This document shows, one piece after another, positions 26,429-37,600 of a DNA stretch of 64,000 bases. The notes under the pieces were generated by a model. The model was given only the letters and a program-made list of their open reading frames with translations. It did not search any database and was not told the DNA's origin. The DNA is taken from NCBI RefSeq assembly GCF_002005445.1, contig NZ_CP014692.1, positions 2,108,001-2,172,000 on the forward strand, given 5' to 3'. The first letter of the stretch is position 1; every line of letters starts with the position of its first letter. The stretch comes from Acetobacter aceti (GTDB lineage Bacteria; Pseudomonadota; Alphaproteobacteria; Acetobacterales; Acetobacteraceae). The position numbers were made by a program, and so were the translations under genes.

Positions 26429-28732
26429 TCAGCCGACAATCCGGATCGGCGCAGCCGAGGCGATACTCGGCACCACTTTGACCGGAATGGCCTTGGCTGC
26501 TGGCGTGCCGCTGATCTCGTCATAAAAATCAAGCGGCAGGAGAGGATTGAGTTCCGGGTAATATCCCGCAACCGCGCCACGCGGCATGGGATAATCGAGA
26601 ATGGTCAGCCCGTCGACATACCGGCGACGCCCGTCCCCGCTATAGGTTTCCAGACCGATGACCGCGCCATTTTCCAGTCCCCGATCCTCACGATCCTCCT
26701 TGTTCATGAAAATAACGAGGCGGTTATTATACACGCCGCGATACCGGTCACTGTTGCTGTAGATCGTGGTGTTGTACTGGTCGTGCGAACGGATAGTCGC
26801 CAGACGCAGCATCGCGGGATCCTCGATGACATCGTTGACCTCAAGTCCCGACATGACGATGAAGTTCGCCTTGCCGTTCGGTGTTTTCCAGACACGCCGA
26901 CGCGGGGGAATATCAAGATGAAAACCATGAGGATCTTTCATCTTCTCTGAAAATCCCTCGTAGATCTCGGGATAGACATCCGCGATCCTGTCACGGATCG
27001 GCGTATAATCCTCGATGTAATCCGCCCATGGCGTCTTCGAGTGCGGCAGGGTCGCCATGGCCATCCGGCAAATGATCTCCGTTTCCGGTCGCACATCCGG
27101 GCTGACCGGTTCAAACACGCCACGTGAAGGTGTGACGTTCGCCATCGCGTCCTCGATGGTGACGAACTGCTCACCTTTGGACGTGCGGATGATCTCGGCA
27201 CGGGACACCACCGGCAGGATCAGCGCCTCCTTGCCGTGGACCAGATGGCCTCGATTGAGCTTGGTCGTGACGTTGACCGTCAGGTTCAGTCGCGCCATCG
27301 CGGCATAGGAACGCTCGGTATCCGGGATTGCGCGGACGAAATTGCCGCCCATGCCAAAAAAGACCTTCGCGGTCCCCGCTTCCATGGCTGCGACTGCTTC
27401 AACGACATGATGCCCGTGCTCACGCGGCGGCTCAAAACCGAAGACGTCCCGCACGCGATCGAGATAGGCCTGCGTGGGTTTCTCGTCGATTCCGACCGTA
27501 CGGTCGCCCTGCACGTTGGAATGTCCGCGGATCGGAGCGATACCTGCGCCCTTTTTACCGAAATTCCCTTTCAGAAGCAGCAGATTCGCCACCTGCTGGA
27601 CAAGATGGGAGCCCTCCTGATGCTGGGTCAGTCCCATCCCGTAGCAGATGATCGTCGCGTTTGATTTTGCGTAAATTCCGGCAATCCGACGGATCTGTTC
27701 TTCAGAAACTCCGGATATGCGGGTGATATCCGCCCAGGAAACCGACATCACATCCGCACGCAGAGCCTCCAGCCCTGCCGTATGTTCCGCAATGAACTCC
27801 TGATCCAGAACTTTCTCGCCGCGCTCTTCAGCTTCGAACAGCGCACGCATCATGCCTTTGAAAATGGACAGATCGCCGCCGATGCGCACATGAACGAATT
27901 CGCTGGAAATCGCGGTTGAACCGAACGTCCCCATCTGCAGGATGTCCTGCGGCTCGGTAAAGCGGATCAGCGCACGTTCGGGCATCGGATTGATCAGCAC
28001 GATCGGGATGCCGCGTTTGCGCGCCTCCACGAGGTTCGTCATCATGCGCGGGGAATTGGTGCCCGTATTCTGCCCGATAACGAAGATTGCCTCGGCATGC
28101 TCGAAATCGGCCATGACGATCGTGCCTTTACCGATGCCAATGGCTGGCGGCAGTCCTCGCGACGTCGGCTCATGGCACATGTTCGAACAGTCGGGGAAAT
28201 TGTTGGTCCCGAATTCACGCACGAAGATGGAATAGAGAAACGCCGTTTCATTGGCCGTTCTGCCGGATGTGTAGAACTCCGCCTGATGCGGGCTTTCGAG
28301 CGCCTGAAGGTGCCTGCCGATCAGGGCGAACGCATCGTCCCATGCAATCGGCACATATTTATCCGTCGCTTCATCGTAGCGCATCGGCTCGGTCAGACGC
28401 CCCTGCATCTCCAGCCAGTAGTCGCTACGCTCCATCAGTTCCGTGACGGTATGCTGAGCGAAGAACTCCCGCGTAACGCGCGCCTTGGTCACCTCATGCG
28501 CCAGCGCCTTGGCGCCGTTCTCGCAGAATTCGAGCGTCTTGCGATGGTCAGGATCAGGGAAGGCGCAGCTCGGGCACTTGAAGCCGCCCGGCTGGTTCAT
28601 CGCCAGCAGACCGCGCGATCCCTTGACCAGGACGCTCTGCTCCATGAGCACTTTCGCGGTTGCTCCCGTGGCGCCCCAGCCGCCCGCAGGATGATGATAG
28701 GGCTTGAATTCGGATTTTTTCTCTTTGCTCAT
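26429..28732 (-). CDS. FdhF/YdeP-family molybdopterin oxidoreductase
   Basis: A 767-residue bis-molybdopterin-guanine-dinucleotide enzyme of the formate-dehydrogenase-like alpha group to which E. coli YdeP belongs. The N-terminal motif FKCPSCAFPDP (Cys53, Cys56) is characteristic and lacks the four-cysteine 4Fe-4S motif of true formate dehydrogenases. Cys186 in SNMCHEPTS is at the metal-ligand position, with no selenocysteine. The C-terminal molydop-binding domain contains RSHDQYNTTIYSNSDRYRG. There is no Tat signal, so it is probably cytoplasmic. Substrate is unknown; in enterobacteria YdeP is linked to acid resistance, which would suit an acetic acid bacterium. It is translated from the same operon as moaA, mobA, moaD, moaE and fdhD. 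Confidence 0.92.
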   Translation of the reverse strand: MSKEKKSEFKPYHHPAGGWGATGATAKVLMEQSVLVKGSRGLLAMNQPGGFKCPSCAFPDPDHRKTLEFCENGAKALAHEVTKARVTREFFAQHTVTELMERSDYWLEMQGRLTEPMRYDEATDKYVPIAWDDAFALIGRHLQALESPHQAEFYTSGRTANETAFLYSIFVREFGTNNFPDCSNMCHEPTSRGLPPAIGIGKGTIVMADFEHAEAIFVIGQNTGTNSPRMMTNLVEARKRGIPIVLINPMPERALIRFTEPQDILQMGTFGSTAISSEFVHVRIGGDLSIFKGMMRALFEAEERGEKVLDQEFIAEHTAGLEALRADVMSVSWADITRISGVSEEQIRRIAGIYAKSNATIICYGMGLTQHQEGSHLVQQVANLLLLKGNFGKKGAGIAPIRGHSNVQGDRTVGIDEKPTQAYLDRVRDVFGFEPPREHGHHVVEAVAAMEAGTAKVFFGMGGNFVRAIPDTERSYAAMARLNLTVNVTTKLNRGHLVHGKEALILPVVSRAEIIRTSKGEQFVTIEDAMANVTPSRGVFEPVSPDVRPETEIICRMAMATLPHSKTPWADYIEDYTPIRDRIADVYPEIYEGFSEKMKDPHGFHLDIPPRRRVWKTPNGKANFIVMSGLEVNDVIEDPAMLRLATIRSHDQYNTTIYSNSDRYRGVYNNRLVIFMNKEDREDRGLENGAVIGLETYSGDGRRRYVDGLTILDYPMPRGAVAGYYPELNPLLPLDFYDEISGTPAAKAIPVKVVPSIASAAPIRIVG

Positions 28733-28736
28733 GATA

Positions 28737-29255
28737 TCAACCCACTTCCTGAAGGATGCCGAATTCTTTTAATGCTGGCACGAAGTTTTCGTTTTCATGC
28801 CTGGATCGCGCAAGCTTGATCAGCGCAAACCGCTCGATCGGCGATAAGGCGGCCCATTGCTCCGGCGTGGGAGCGGGAACGCCATCCGCCTTCGCCTGCG
28901 CTGACACCGCCTCAGGCATCTGATCGTCCTCGCGCCAGTCTTCAAACGTCAGAGGGGGCAGAAAACGGGCAGGCTCATCAGCCCGCGCGGCAATCAGATC
29001 CAGAACAAGGGCGCGGTAGAGATCCTGTTCCTCACGGGTATCGCAGAGCGCTTCCACCAGCCTGCCCCGCTCCTCACGCGACAGACGGCTCCACTGACGG
29101 AGCGTCATCTTGATTCCGACGATATCGAGCTTTTGCCGCGTGATCATGGGAATACAACGCAGGGAACCTGCGAAATCGCGCTCGAATTCGAAAATCATGG
29201 AATTTTCAGACATTACGCCTGCTTTTTCGGCCATCAGGAGCGATTCATTTTTCAT
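28737..29255 (-). CDS. Nitrate-reductase-associated protein family
   Basis: A 172-residue soluble protein whose core (residues 20-55, FEFERDFAGSLRCIPMITRQ then KLDIVGIKMTL) matches the conserved nitrate-reductase-associated family (Nitr_red_assoc), named for its genomic neighbourhoods rather than a known activity. A C-terminal helical segment with APTPEQWAALSPIERFALIK is also typical. ATG 29255 overlaps the stop of the preceding small membrane protein as ATGA, and the gene ends four bases before the oxidoreductase start. Here it accompanies an FdhF/YdeP-like enzyme and no nitrate reductase, suggesting a role in maturation or partner binding of molybdoenzymes. Confidence 0.82.
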   Translation of the reverse strand: MKNESLLMAEKAGVMSENSMIFEFERDFAGSLRCIPMITRQKLDIVGIKMTLRQWSRLSREERGRLVEALCDTREEQDLYRALVLDLIAARADEPARFLPPLTFEDWREDDQMPEAVSAQAKADGVPAPTPEQWAALSPIERFALIKLARSRHENENFVPALKEFGILQEVG

Positions 29256-29410
29256 TTGGGCACCGGAAGATCCAGAAGATAAAGCATGAAAGCTGCGACA
29301 AGGAATACGGCGGTACTGACAATCCAGATAGCGGCAAGCCAGCCCAACCGGACAGTCAGATGACGGGGCACCTGCGACCCGTCACCTCTTACAACTTCAA
29401 TGATAGCCAT
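29252..29410 (-). CDS. DUF2474-like single-helix membrane protein
   Basis: A 52-residue protein from ATG 29410 with a basic N-terminal region and one membrane helix (about residues 22-46, RLGWLAAIWIVSTAVFLVAA). The RLGWxxxIW start of the helix is characteristic of DUF2474 proteins, tiny subunits usually encoded after cydAB of cytochrome bd oxidase. No cydAB is present here; instead it opens the molybdoenzyme operon, overlapping the next gene as ATGA. It could tether the cytoplasmic oxidoreductase to the membrane. An upstream in-frame extension to 29497 has no support. Confidence 0.65.
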   Translation of the reverse strand: MAIIEVVRGDGSQVPRHLTVRLGWLAAIWIVSTAVFLVAAFMLYLLDLPVPK

Positions 29411-29623
29411 TGGCTTCGGACACTTTTCTGCGAAACACGGAAGAGGAGTAAATTGTGCAGGCCAGAGTGATCGATAGAAGAATGACGGTTCCGACAAGCT
29501 GAAAGAACTGACTGGTGACTCGCAAAATTCTTTACACTGTTCATTTCAGGGCGACTGTAAGGTTATTCAGAGCTACCAGTCCAAGACCTTCTCTTTATGA
29601 TGTTATACGTGCAGGTTATAAAA

Positions 29624-29651
29624 ATAACTATATCTTGAGAAATATAGTTAT
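29624..29651. promoter_or_regulatory. ModE-box-like inverted repeat
   Basis: ATAACTATA (29624-29632) and TATAGTTAT (29643-29651) are perfect inverted copies around a ten-base centre. Read as half-sites, TATATC-TTGAGA-AATATA matches the TATATA-N6-TATATA core of ModE molybdate-responsive boxes with the same spacing; the outer bases agree only partly. It lies about 215 bases upstream of the first gene of the molybdenum operon. Binding by ModE is inferred. Confidence 0.4.
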
Positions 29652-30189
29652 CTTGGAATGAGGTCGGATTACAGAAAAAGGACTATTCAATAGTCGTGAC
29701 ACGAGTTGTTCACTAGCATATCAGGTGATTTTCTCTGTCTTAAAGAATCTTTGTTCCGACCACGAAGGCGATGTCGACTGCACCGCTTCCGGCGGCCGTC
29801 CTTTCGGAACCGCGCGGCATCGTTATGGCGCAGGCAATTCCCCTGCATGATTTTCCCACTCCTTTCGGAGGTGAAAAATGTTCATCGCGGTCTGCGCCAC
29901 TGCTCCGAAAGTCTTATGGCTGAACGCATTTTCACCAACTGTCGCTGATCAAGTCAATGGATGCATGACGATCGACGGCACGATTGCCCATGTGCATCAG
30001 CGCAGCGCAGCGCAGCGCCGGAGCCTGCAACAAGGAGGATCTGGTCAAGTATATAGCGCGGCCCTGTGGAGATTGACATAACACCTGATAAGCATGCTGG
30101 CACAATCTCTTTCAGGAAGACAGTCTTAACCAGAACGCCTTCCTTATTGCCATTCGACTCCCTTCAATCGTCATCCTGCTTAAATGACG

Positions 30190-30224
30190 GCAAGCCGAGG
30201 AGAAGACCCGGGCCTACGGCTTGC
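30190..30224 (-). terminator. Inverted repeat after gyrB, candidate terminator
   Basis: GCAAGCCG (30190-30197) and CGGCTTGC (30217-30224) pair perfectly, starting 15 bases past the gyrB stop. No T-tract follows on the minus strand, so termination would not be of the classic intrinsic type. Confidence 0.4.
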
Positions 30225-30238
30225 TTATCAAACGCGGA

Positions 30239-32728
<2,490 letters not shown>

Positions 32729-32818
32729 TTATAGCCGCTTCTCTCGGTCACGACCAGCATGTGCGGCGGATATGCACACCATCATCTGCGGTTTTTCAGC
32801 CTTTTCCCGACGTATTTT

Positions 32819-33955
32819 TCAGTCACTGTCCATCGGGATGATCTGGCCGTCATGCAAGGTGACAAAACTGGCCCTTTCAGCCAGCGGCCCGAAGGGAGAA
32901 CGGTCTGTTCCGGTCAGCAGAACCGGTGTCTGAAAATCGAGTAAAGTCGCCAGCAAAGCCTCTCTTCGCCGCTGGTCCAGATGAACAAGCGGCTCATCAA
33001 GCAGAAGCATCGGCGCTGTGCCGGCCCCCTCTCCCATCAGGCGGGCATGCGCCAGAATGAGACCGATCAACAGCGCCTTCTGCTGCCCCGTGCTGGCTTC
33101 CGCCGCCTGCCGTCCGGTTTCAAGATCCTGAAGCGTGAAGTCAGTCCGATGCGCCCCGATCATCGCATGGCCCCGTTGCCGGTCCGCCGACCGCCCTCCC
33201 CGCAGAACCCCTTTCAACCAGTCCTCGACCGAAAGGGCCGGTTCACTATCCAGCCGATCCGCGACGGGGCAAAGCAATGACAGGCGAGCAGAGGGAAAAA
33301 CCCCCTGCGGATCAGCGCCCATGGCGTTCAGGCGCGCCACCATTTCCCGCCTTGCCGCCACGACAGCAACACCATGACGCGCCATGGCGTCCTCGATCCC
33401 CGAAAGCCAGACATCATCTGTCCGTCCTTCGGACAGAAAACGGTTCCGTTGCGCCGTCGCCCGCTCGCAGGCGGCCAGTTCAGAGGCGTGGTGCGGGACC
33501 ATCGCCACAACAAGACGGTCCAGAAAACGGCGGCGTCCGCTTGCGCTTTCGCCAAACAGCCTGTCCATCTGCGGCGTGAGCCAGACAGCGGACAGATTGG
33601 CGGCGGCAACATCCCGCACACGCGTCTGCACGCCATCGAGCAGGAATTTGCGCGCACCGGACTGACCGGCTTCCATGCCGGTTGAAACCTCGAAATCGCC
33701 GGCACTGTCAGAAAAACGGGCCGTCACGCCCCACCCTGTCGGAATGGGTTCGCCAGAGGCTTCCCTCAAAGGGAGATCGGCGTTTCTGGCGCCTCGAAGG
33801 CCGCGTCCGGGAACCAGCAGGGACAACGCTTCAAGCAGATTGGTCTTGCCACTGCCATTGTCGCCGGTAATCACTACCGGCGAGCGCTCGGGCTTCCACA
33901 CAAATCTTCGATAATTCCGGAAACCGGCCAGAACAAGACGATCAAGTGACGTCAT
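32819..33955 (-). CDS. recF: DNA replication and repair protein RecF
   Basis: An SMC-like ATPase of 378 residues that binds gapped DNA and helps load RecA with RecO and RecR. Walker A is GDNGSGKT at residues 31-38, the signature region is STGQQKALLIGLILAHARL, and Walker B is MLLLDEPLVHLD near the C-terminus. Length is normal for the family. It lies between dnaN, 31 bases upstream, and gyrB, 138 bases downstream, all on the minus strand, and is probably co-transcribed with dnaN. Confidence 0.95.
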   Translation of the reverse strand: MTSLDRLVLAGFRNYRRFVWKPERSPVVITGDNGSGKTNLLEALSLLVPGRGLRGARNADLPLREASGEPIPTGWGVTARFSDSAGDFEVSTGMEAGQSGARKFLLDGVQTRVRDVAAANLSAVWLTPQMDRLFGESASGRRRFLDRLVVAMVPHHASELAACERATAQRNRFLSEGRTDDVWLSGIEDAMARHGVAVVAARREMVARLNAMGADPQGVFPSARLSLLCPVADRLDSEPALSVEDWLKGVLRGGRSADRQRGHAMIGAHRTDFTLQDLETGRQAAEASTGQQKALLIGLILAHARLMGEGAGTAPMLLLDEPLVHLDQRRREALLATLLDFQTPVLLTGTDRSPFGPLAERASFVTLHDGQIIPMDSD

Positions 33956-33986
33956 GGCTGCAACCGGTCAGAAAGAATGGCCCGGA

Positions 33987-35117
33987 TCAGACCCGCATGG
34001 GCATCAGGACGTACAGCGCCGAAGGGCTGTCCACGTCGCGCACGATGGTCGGAGCCGAGCTGTCGGCAAAGACGAACTCCACATCCTTGCTCACCTGATC
34101 GGTGATGTCGTTCAGGTAGCGGGCCTGAAACCCGATCTCCATATCATCGCCGTCATAGGTGACGCGTGTGTCGTCAAGCTCTTCCTTCGCCGTCCCCTGG
34201 TCGGCGCTTGTGGCGGAGAGGATGAGCAGGTCACGCGACAGCATCAGCTTCACCGGACGGGAGCGCTCCTGACTGATGGCGGCGACACGACCGACCGCGT
34301 CGGAGAAATCCTTCTTGCCGACACGCAGGGTACGGTTGTTACCGGACGGGATGACCCGCTGATATTCCGGGAACGTACCGTCGATCAGCTTGGATGTCAG
34401 GGTGATGGGCCCCACGCTAAACTGAATACGGGTGTCAGAGACGGAAACGTCCACCTCTTCCGGCGCTTCATCAAGCAGCTTGCGGATTTCACCGATGGTC
34501 TTGCGGGGAATGATCACGCCCGGCATGCCGGAAGCCCCGGTCGGAACCTCAGTCTCAACACGCGCCAGACGATGGCCATCAGTCGCCACGGCGCGCAGCA
34601 GGCCGCCCGTCTCACCCTCTGCGACGTGCATATAAATGCCGTTCAGATAATAGCGGGTTTCTTCTGTGGAAATAGCGAAACGGGAGCGGTCGATCAGGGA
34701 TTTGAGCACGCCACTGTTCAGCTTGAACTGATGCGGCAGGTCACCGGCGACCATGGAGGGGAAATCATCGACCGGCAGGGCGTTCATCCGTGTCGCATAA
34801 TGACCGGCACGGAGATCGAGCTGCGCCTCTCCGCCGGGGTGGCTCAGTTCAACCTGAACACCATCCGGGAGCTTACGGACGATTTCATAGAGCACCGCCG
34901 CCGGCGCCGTGACCGCACCGGATGTGTGGATCTCGGCAGGCACTTCCTCAACGACCGCAATTTCCATATCGGTCGCTGTCAGACTGAGGCGACCGTTATT
35001 CGCATCAATCAGCACATTGGCGAGGATGGGAATTGTGTTCCGCTTCTCGGCAACGCTCTGAATATGTGCGAGAGCCTTGAGCAGCGTTGCGCGATCGGCT
35101 GTAAACTTCATCGACAC
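33987..35117 (-). CDS. dnaN: DNA polymerase III beta subunit (sliding clamp)
   Basis: A 376-residue ring-forming processivity factor with three repeated clamp domains, ending in the conserved VDSPSALYVLMPMRV. Features such as ILANVLIDANNGRLSLTATD in domain 1 and FSVGPITLTSKLIDGTFPEY in domain 2 are typical. It follows dnaA by 146 bases on the minus strand and precedes recF. The gap to dnaA holds CCCGGG repeats but no obvious origin motif. Confidence 0.97.
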   Translation of the reverse strand: MSMKFTADRATLLKALAHIQSVAEKRNTIPILANVLIDANNGRLSLTATDMEIAVVEEVPAEIHTSGAVTAPAAVLYEIVRKLPDGVQVELSHPGGEAQLDLRAGHYATRMNALPVDDFPSMVAGDLPHQFKLNSGVLKSLIDRSRFAISTEETRYYLNGIYMHVAEGETGGLLRAVATDGHRLARVETEVPTGASGMPGVIIPRKTIGEIRKLLDEAPEEVDVSVSDTRIQFSVGPITLTSKLIDGTFPEYQRVIPSGNNRTLRVGKKDFSDAVGRVAAISQERSRPVKLMLSRDLLILSATSADQGTAKEELDDTRVTYDGDDMEIGFQARYLNDITDQVSKDVEFVFADSSAPTIVRDVDSPSALYVLMPMRV

Positions 35118-35263
35118 CAGTTCCCCTGTCCTGCGGACATTGTTTCCGCGTTCCGACCCTGATCAAACTGATCGGAAATCAAGGCAGGCAATCTAGCAGG
35201 GGAGATGTCCCGGGCAAAGTGTCAGACCCGGGTTTTCTTTGTGAAACAGCGTGTTTTCTGCGG

Positions 35264-36760
35264 TCAGCTCTCAAGCATCCGCCGCAGAAGCTCGACGTCC
35301 TCGGCGAACGCCGTATCCCGTTCCATCAGTTCCTGCACACGGGAGACGGCGTGCATGACCGTCGTATGGTCACGGTTGCCGAATTTACGTCCGATTTCAG
35401 GCAGGGAACGACTGGTCAGCTGCTTGGCCAGATACATGGCGACCTGCCGTGGGCGCGCAACGGCACGGGCGCGACGAGCCGAAGACATGTCGGTCAGACG
35501 GATATTCCAGTGCTCGGACACCTTGCGCTGGATTTCCTCGATCGTCACCCGACGGTCATGGGCCTTGAGGATATCGTGCAGAACGTCCTGCGTGGATTCC
35601 AGCGTGATCGGACGCCCGAACAGGTTGGCGTGAGCGATCAGACGATTCAGCGCGCCTTCAAGCTCGCGCACGTTGGTCGTGATCTTATGCGCCAGGAATT
35701 CCAGCACCTTGCCCGGCACAACCACGCCGGACGCGGCAGCCTTCGCCTCCAGAATGGAGATACGCAGTTCGAAGGTCGTCGCGTGAATGTCCGCGACCAT
35801 GCCGCAGCCGAGCCGTGTCCGCAGACGATCTTCCAGACCGGACAGATCGGACGGTGACTTGTCAGCGGAAACGATGATCTGCCGTCCCGCATCGACCAGA
35901 GCATTGAACGTATGGAAGAACTCTTCCTGCGTGTTGTCCTTGCCGATCAGGAACTGAAGATCATCGATCATCAGCACGTCAACCGAGCGCAGATGGTCCT
36001 TGAACTCGACAGTGGACTGGGAGCGGATGGCGGCGATGAAGCGGTACATGAATTTCTCGGCGGACATATACGCCACCGAGATACCTCCGCGACGCGACAG
36101 TTCCGCGCCGATTGAGTGCATGAGATGCGTCTTGCCGAGTCCGACACCGCCGTACAGAAACAGCGGGTTGAACCCCACGCTTGACGGTTTTTCAGCCACA
36201 CGGCGCGCGCAGGCATAGGCGAATTCATTGGGTTTTCCGACGATGAACGTATCAAACGTGAAACGCTGATCGAGCGGAGCAATCAGATCGGCCCTCGTGT
36301 CGGAAACACGGTCAGCCGGAGCGGACGCCGGAGAGGACCGTCCCGGCGGCGCGGCATGCACTGCTTCAGGAGGAGCAGAGGGCGTGTCAGCACCGCCATT
36401 CACTGGCCCAGCGGATGGGCTGACAGCATCGCTGGCCCGCATGACCTGAAGCTCGACACGGCGGATGGCAGGAATTTCCTGATTCCACAGCGCGCTCAAC
36501 CGATCACCATACTGGCTGCGGACCCAGTCGCGCAGAAAGCGTGTGGGAAGCATGAGAGTGACTTCGTCACCATCAACAGGCCCAAGGACGATCTGCTGAA
36601 GCCAGGTCCGGTATTCAACGTCACCGACCTCGGCTCTCATGCGGTCGGAAATTCTGTCCCATGCTTCTGTGAGCAGGCCTGACATACCACCTGAAGCAGA
36701 CTGCAATCCGGCACCTTCATCTGAACTCAACGGCATTTCGGAGGATGGGGTTACCGGCAT
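35264..36760 (-). CDS. dnaA: Chromosomal replication initiator protein DnaA
   Basis: A AAA+ initiator of 498 residues from ATG 36760. Domain I starts at LLTEAWDRISDRMRAEVG, a Pro/Ala/Ser-rich domain II follows, and the AAA+ domain has Walker A GGVGLGKT and Walker B VLMIDDLQFL. Domain IV has the DnaA-box-recognition helix GRKFGNRDHTTVMHAVSRV. The start is uncertain: the frame extends to 36841 and internal Met codons occur before domain I, none with a strong ribosome-binding site. The adjoining upstream sequence shows no canonical DnaA-box cluster, so the origin may lie elsewhere. Confidence 0.95.
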   Translation of the reverse strand: MPVTPSSEMPLSSDEGAGLQSASGGMSGLLTEAWDRISDRMRAEVGDVEYRTWLQQIVLGPVDGDEVTLMLPTRFLRDWVRSQYGDRLSALWNQEIPAIRRVELQVMRASDAVSPSAGPVNGGADTPSAPPEAVHAAPPGRSSPASAPADRVSDTRADLIAPLDQRFTFDTFIVGKPNEFAYACARRVAEKPSSVGFNPLFLYGGVGLGKTHLMHSIGAELSRRGGISVAYMSAEKFMYRFIAAIRSQSTVEFKDHLRSVDVLMIDDLQFLIGKDNTQEEFFHTFNALVDAGRQIIVSADKSPSDLSGLEDRLRTRLGCGMVADIHATTFELRISILEAKAAASGVVVPGKVLEFLAHKITTNVRELEGALNRLIAHANLFGRPITLESTQDVLHDILKAHDRRVTIEEIQRKVSEHWNIRLTDMSSARRARAVARPRQVAMYLAKQLTSRSLPEIGRKFGNRDHTTVMHAVSRVQELMERDTAFAEDVELLRRMLES

Positions 36761-37126
36761 TGTTTCTGCACACTCACTTCCCCGGATCATTGCTGGATCA
36801 GAGCAGCCCGGCAAAGGCTCTCCAGCAACTTCGGCGATCAATCACAAAGACACACCCGCATCACGGGCAAAGCATACCTTCGGGGCAAATTCCCGAGGTT
36901 CATTTTTGACAAAAACTGCCGGATAACAACGATAGATTAAATTCGTAAACCGCCTCCCGGTTTCCGGGAAAAGACGTATATTCACGACTGCAACAAGGTT
37001 TCAAGACTAGGCAAACGCGCCTGCGAAAGCAACGCATTTATGCCTGCAAACCTGTATGCAAAATCATCCTCCACCCTGAAATCATCTCTCATCCGGCAGC
37101 AGGGATACTCCCTGAATACAGAGCAA
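36761..37126. other. dnaA upstream region
   Basis: About 370 bases between dnaA and the rpsT terminator with no gene. AT-rich segments occur at 36895-36945 and 37020-37070 and probably contain the dnaA promoter on the minus strand. A sequence resembling a DnaA box (TTATCCGGC on the minus strand near 36920) differs from TTATCCACA at two positions or more. Confidence 0.45.
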
Positions 37127-37165
37127 AAATAAGCCGGATTCCTTTTGCGGGAATCCGGCTTATTT
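37127..37165 (-). terminator. Intrinsic terminator of rpsT
   Basis: AATAAGCCGGATTCC (37128-37142) and GGAATCCGGCTTATT (37150-37164) form a perfect 15-bp stem with a seven-base loop. On the minus strand it is followed by TTTTT, so it is a strong terminator for rpsT. Confidence 0.85.
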
Positions 37166-37182
37166 CTCAGTCATCTCAGATG

Positions 37183-37231
37183 CTGAAGAATAGCCGGCTG
37201 TTTCGGAAAAACAGCCGGCGCAGTTCTTCAG
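37183..37231 (-). terminator. Second long hairpin overlapping the rpsT stop codon
   Basis: GCCGGCTGTTT (37193-37203) pairs with AAACAGCCGGC (37209-37219), extended by CTGAAGAA (37183-37190) with TTCTTCAG (37224-37231). It overlaps the rpsT stop and precedes the terminator at 37127-37165. It has no T-tract, so it may protect the mRNA 3' end rather than terminate. Confidence 0.5.
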
Positions 37232-37497
37232 ACTGTCGCGATGGCCTTGATACGGGCAGACAGACGGGAAATCTTGCGAGCCACAAGGTTGTGATGCACC
37301 ACACCTTTTGTTGCAGCGCGCTGGATCTCAGGCTGGGCGACCTTCAGGGCTGCGTTCGCCTCTTCCTTGTTACCGCTTGCAATGGCTGTCTCGACCTTCT
37401 TCAGGAAGGTCCGCATGCGGGACATGCGAGCTGTGTTGCGGGCAGTGCGGCGCTCCGTCTGACGGATGCGCTTACGGGCAGATGCGATGTTCGCCAT
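37228..37497 (-). CDS. rpsT: 30S ribosomal protein S20
   Basis: A small basic ribosomal protein of 89 residues ([20 protein letters not shown]) that binds 16S rRNA in the lower part of the small subunit. ATG 37497 is the family start; an in-frame extension of seven codons upstream is not conserved. It sits between mutM and dnaA, a placement shared with many alphaproteobacteria. Transcription ends at two hairpins directly after the stop. Confidence 0.97.
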   Translation of the reverse strand: MANIASARKRIRQTERRTARNTARMSRMRTFLKKVETAIASGNKEEANAALKVAQPEIQRAATKGVVHHNLVARKISRLSARIKAIATV

Positions 37498-37600
37498 TGT
37501 ATATGTCTGATCCAGCAAGTCGATTTGGTTATGCGCGCTCCGCCCGAAAGCGGTTGCGCCGAATTAGGTGCGGTTCTCTAAGCTACCAGATGGCCGCGCG

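Larger units (their letters stand above)
29411..30238. other. Long intergenic region between gyrB and the molybdenum operon
   Basis: 828 bases with no convincing gene. It is AT-rich around 29580-29710, holding a ModE-box-like inverted repeat and a perfect palindrome GACTATT-C-AATAGTC (29681-29695). Further on are three tandem copies of CGCAG (30001-30015) and an inverted repeat just after gyrB. It probably holds the operon promoter. Confidence 0.6.

Noticed and set aside
30001..30015. Tandem CGCAG copies as a repeat array or CRISPR-like element
   Set aside because: Only three five-base copies are present and there are no spacers; this is ordinary local low complexity.
33954..35162. 402-codon plus-strand frame opposite dnaN
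   Set aside because: It is an antisense shadow of dnaN without its own start signal or domains.
35208..35243. CCCGGG repeats with TTTTC between dnaN and dnaA as a terminator
   Set aside because: The T-tract is on the plus strand while both neighbouring genes are transcribed on the minus strand, and the stem is only six bases of self-complementary sequence.
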